A stretch of DNA of 41,724 bases from Haloferax marisrubri (GTDB lineage Archaea > Halobacteriota > Halobacteria > Halobacteriales > Haloferacaceae): contig NZ_LOPW02000004.1 of the NCBI RefSeq assembly GCF_001469875.2, positions 264,730 through 306,453 of the forward strand, written 5' to 3'. The stretch's first letter is position 1; the number at the start of each line of letters is the position of its first letter. The position numbers and the translations under genes were made by a program. Of this stretch, positions 40,635 through 41,724 are shown piece after piece. The notes beneath the pieces are model-generated. The model was not told where the DNA came from and did no database searches. It was given only the letters and a program-made list of their open reading frames with translations.

Positions 40635-41531
40635 ATGCTCGAAACCACCCACTTCACCGACATCGACGACATCAGCGCATCGGAGTTAGACCGCGTTCTC
40701 ACCCGCGCCGCCGACATCAAGTCCGGCGACGACGAGACGCAGCTCACCCGAGCGACGCTGGCGATGCTCTTCGAGAAGCCGAGTACCCGGACGCGTGTCT
40801 CCTTCGAGACGGGGATGACCGAACTGGGCGGCCACGCGCTGTTCCTCGGCCCCGAGGACATCCAGCTCGGCCACGGCGAGCCGCTTTCGGACACCGCGCG
40901 CGTGCTGGGTCGCTACGGCGACGCCATCATGGTCCGCCTGTTCGACCACGAGGACCTGCTCGAAATCGCCGAGCACTCCGACGCGCCGGTCATCAACGGC
41001 CTGACCGACGACGCCCACCCCTGCCAGACGCTCGCCGACCTGCTCACCATCCGCGAGCACGTCGGCGACTTCGACGAGGTGCAGGCCGCGTGGGTCGGCG
41101 ACGGCAACAACGTCGGCCAGTCGTTCGTCCTCGGCTGTGCGATGGCCGGCATCGATCTCACCGTGGCGACCCCGCCGGAGTACGGCGTCGACGACGACGT
41201 GCTCGAAAAGGCCGCCGAACTCGGCTCGACGCCGACGATTACGACCGACCCCGAGGAGGCCGTCGCGGACGCCGACGTGGTCTACACCGACGTGTGGATT
41301 TCGATGGGCCAAGAGGACCAGCGCCACGAGAAACTGCAGGCGTTCGAGGGGTTCCAACTCAACGAGGACCTGCTGTCTGACACCGACGCGAAGGTCATGC
41401 ACTGCCTCCCGGCCCACCGCGGCGAGGAGATTACCGGCGACGTGCTGGAAGGCGAGCGCTCGCTCGTCTGGGACCAGGCGGAGAACCGCCTGCACGCCCA
41501 GAAGGGACTCATCGTCGAACTGCTCGAATAA
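40635..41531 (+). CDS. argF: Ornithine carbamoyltransferase
   Basis: This enzyme makes citrulline from ornithine and carbamoyl phosphate. The 298-aa protein has the carbamoyl-phosphate site FEKPSTRTRVSFE, DDAHPCQTLADLLTI, and the ornithine-site HCLPAHRGEEI. It lies 69 bp after argE. The gap has no clear TATA box and is rich in GACGA/GACAC repeats, so argF may be transcribed with the argW operon. Together with argG and argH this completes ornithine to arginine. Confidence 0.96.
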   Translation: MLETTHFTDIDDISASELDRVLTRAADIKSGDDETQLTRATLAMLFEKPSTRTRVSFETGMTELGGHALFLGPEDIQLGHGEPLSDTARVLGRYGDAIMVRLFDHEDLLEIAEHSDAPVINGLTDDAHPCQTLADLLTIREHVGDFDEVQAAWVGDGNNVGQSFVLGCAMAGIDLTVATPPEYGVDDDVLEKAAELGSTPTITTDPEEAVADADVVYTDVWISMGQEDQRHEKLQAFEGFQLNEDLLSDTDAKVMHCLPAHRGEEITGDVLEGERSLVWDQAENRLHAQKGLIVELLE

Positions 41532-41575
41532 ATTCGGGTCTGCGGCGGTCGGCGGTCGCCGCTCTTTTCAACTTC

Positions 41576-41724
41576 TCAGAGGACGCCGTCGAGCGCGGGG
41601 TACGACGCTCCGAGGACGGCCCCGTAGACGACGTGGCCGACGAGGCTCGTCACGTTCACGTTCGGGAGCGGCGGGTTCGCGGGCGAGCCGACCGCGCCGA
41701 GCCACACGGGCATGACCAAGACGG
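41576..41724 (-). CDS. Membrane protein, C-terminal fragment (cut by window edge)
   Basis: The minus-strand frame runs from the window edge to TGA at 41576-41578 and gives 48 residues ending VLGASYPALDGVL. The stretch VTSLVGHVVYGAVLGASY resembles the last membrane helix of small polytopic haloarchaeal proteins with a GH-x-x-YG motif. Its start lies outside the window, so the family cannot be assigned. It converges with argF (44 bp between stops), and a T4 tract on the plus strand (41564-41567) lies in the gap. Confidence 0.6.
   Translation of the reverse strand, partial: VLVMPVWLGAVGSPANPPLPNVNVTSLVGHVVYGAVLGASYPALDGVL

Overview
The window is a 41.7 kb piece of a haloarchaeal chromosome. The evidence is the high GC with strong GC3 bias, very acidic proteins, a twin-arginine (Tat) lipoprotein, a DNA polymerase D large subunit with an intein, archaeal TATA boxes about 27-30 nt upstream of leaderless start codons, and the LysW-type arginine pathway. 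From memory, the arginine cluster and its neighbours look like the main chromosome of Haloferax. No search was run, so the genus is an inference.

Layout, left to right. (1) 1-327 holds the start of an unknown membrane protein. (2) 434-4352 is a tight plus-strand unit for uroporphyrinogen III and siroheme/cobalamin precursors (hemC, sumT, hemD) followed by an MFS transporter. (3) 4489-8237 has a DHH-family (RecJ-like) phosphoesterase carrying a palindromic in-frame insertion, a convergent PPK2 polyphosphate kinase, an RCK-domain membrane protein without a canonical potassium filter, and small proteins. (4) 8395-12039 has a small conserved protein, a NifU C-terminal domain protein, an alkaline-phosphatase/sulfatase superfamily enzyme, ketopantoate reductase and a zinc ribbon protein. 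(5) 12040-18295 has the PPC-domain protein and PolD large subunit operon, whose 3' end is duplicated, and a 55-aa protein. (6) 18532-25931 is a complete peptide/nickel-type ABC transporter (lipoprotein, two permeases, two ATPases) with a coupled small membrane protein. (7) 25993-29950 has an unknown protein, a four-CBS protein overlapping glycyl-tRNA synthetase, and a dolichol-kinase-like protein. (8) 30017-31926 has a KhtTU-like cation/proton antiporter pair and a 38-residue membrane peptide. (9) 31950-41531 holds nine arginine genes: argG-argH, then argW(lysW)-argX-argC-argB-argD-argE(lysK), then argF. (10) The window ends inside a minus-strand membrane protein.

How the parts work together. 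Glutamate is loaded on the carrier ArgW by ArgX, phosphorylated by ArgB, reduced by ArgC, transaminated by ArgD and released as ornithine by ArgE/LysK. ArgF, ArgG and ArgH then convert ornithine to arginine. Upstream of argG is a separate leaderless transcription unit: a 25-codon arginine-rich peptide overlapping mutually exclusive hairpins. It looks like an arginine-sensing leader and is the strongest candidate here for an undescribed regulatory system. Other points of interest are the cysteine-free LysW carrier, the PolD intein ending in Ala-Gln at the catalytic centre, the in-frame 99-bp duplication of the polD 3' end, and the double-hairpin element inside the DHH gene.

First genes of units mostly lack a Shine-Dalgarno sequence and have a TATA box about 28 nt before the start. 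Internal genes often have GGAGGTGA-type sites or ATGA/GTGA overlaps. No tRNA, rRNA, CRISPR array or complete insertion sequence was seen.
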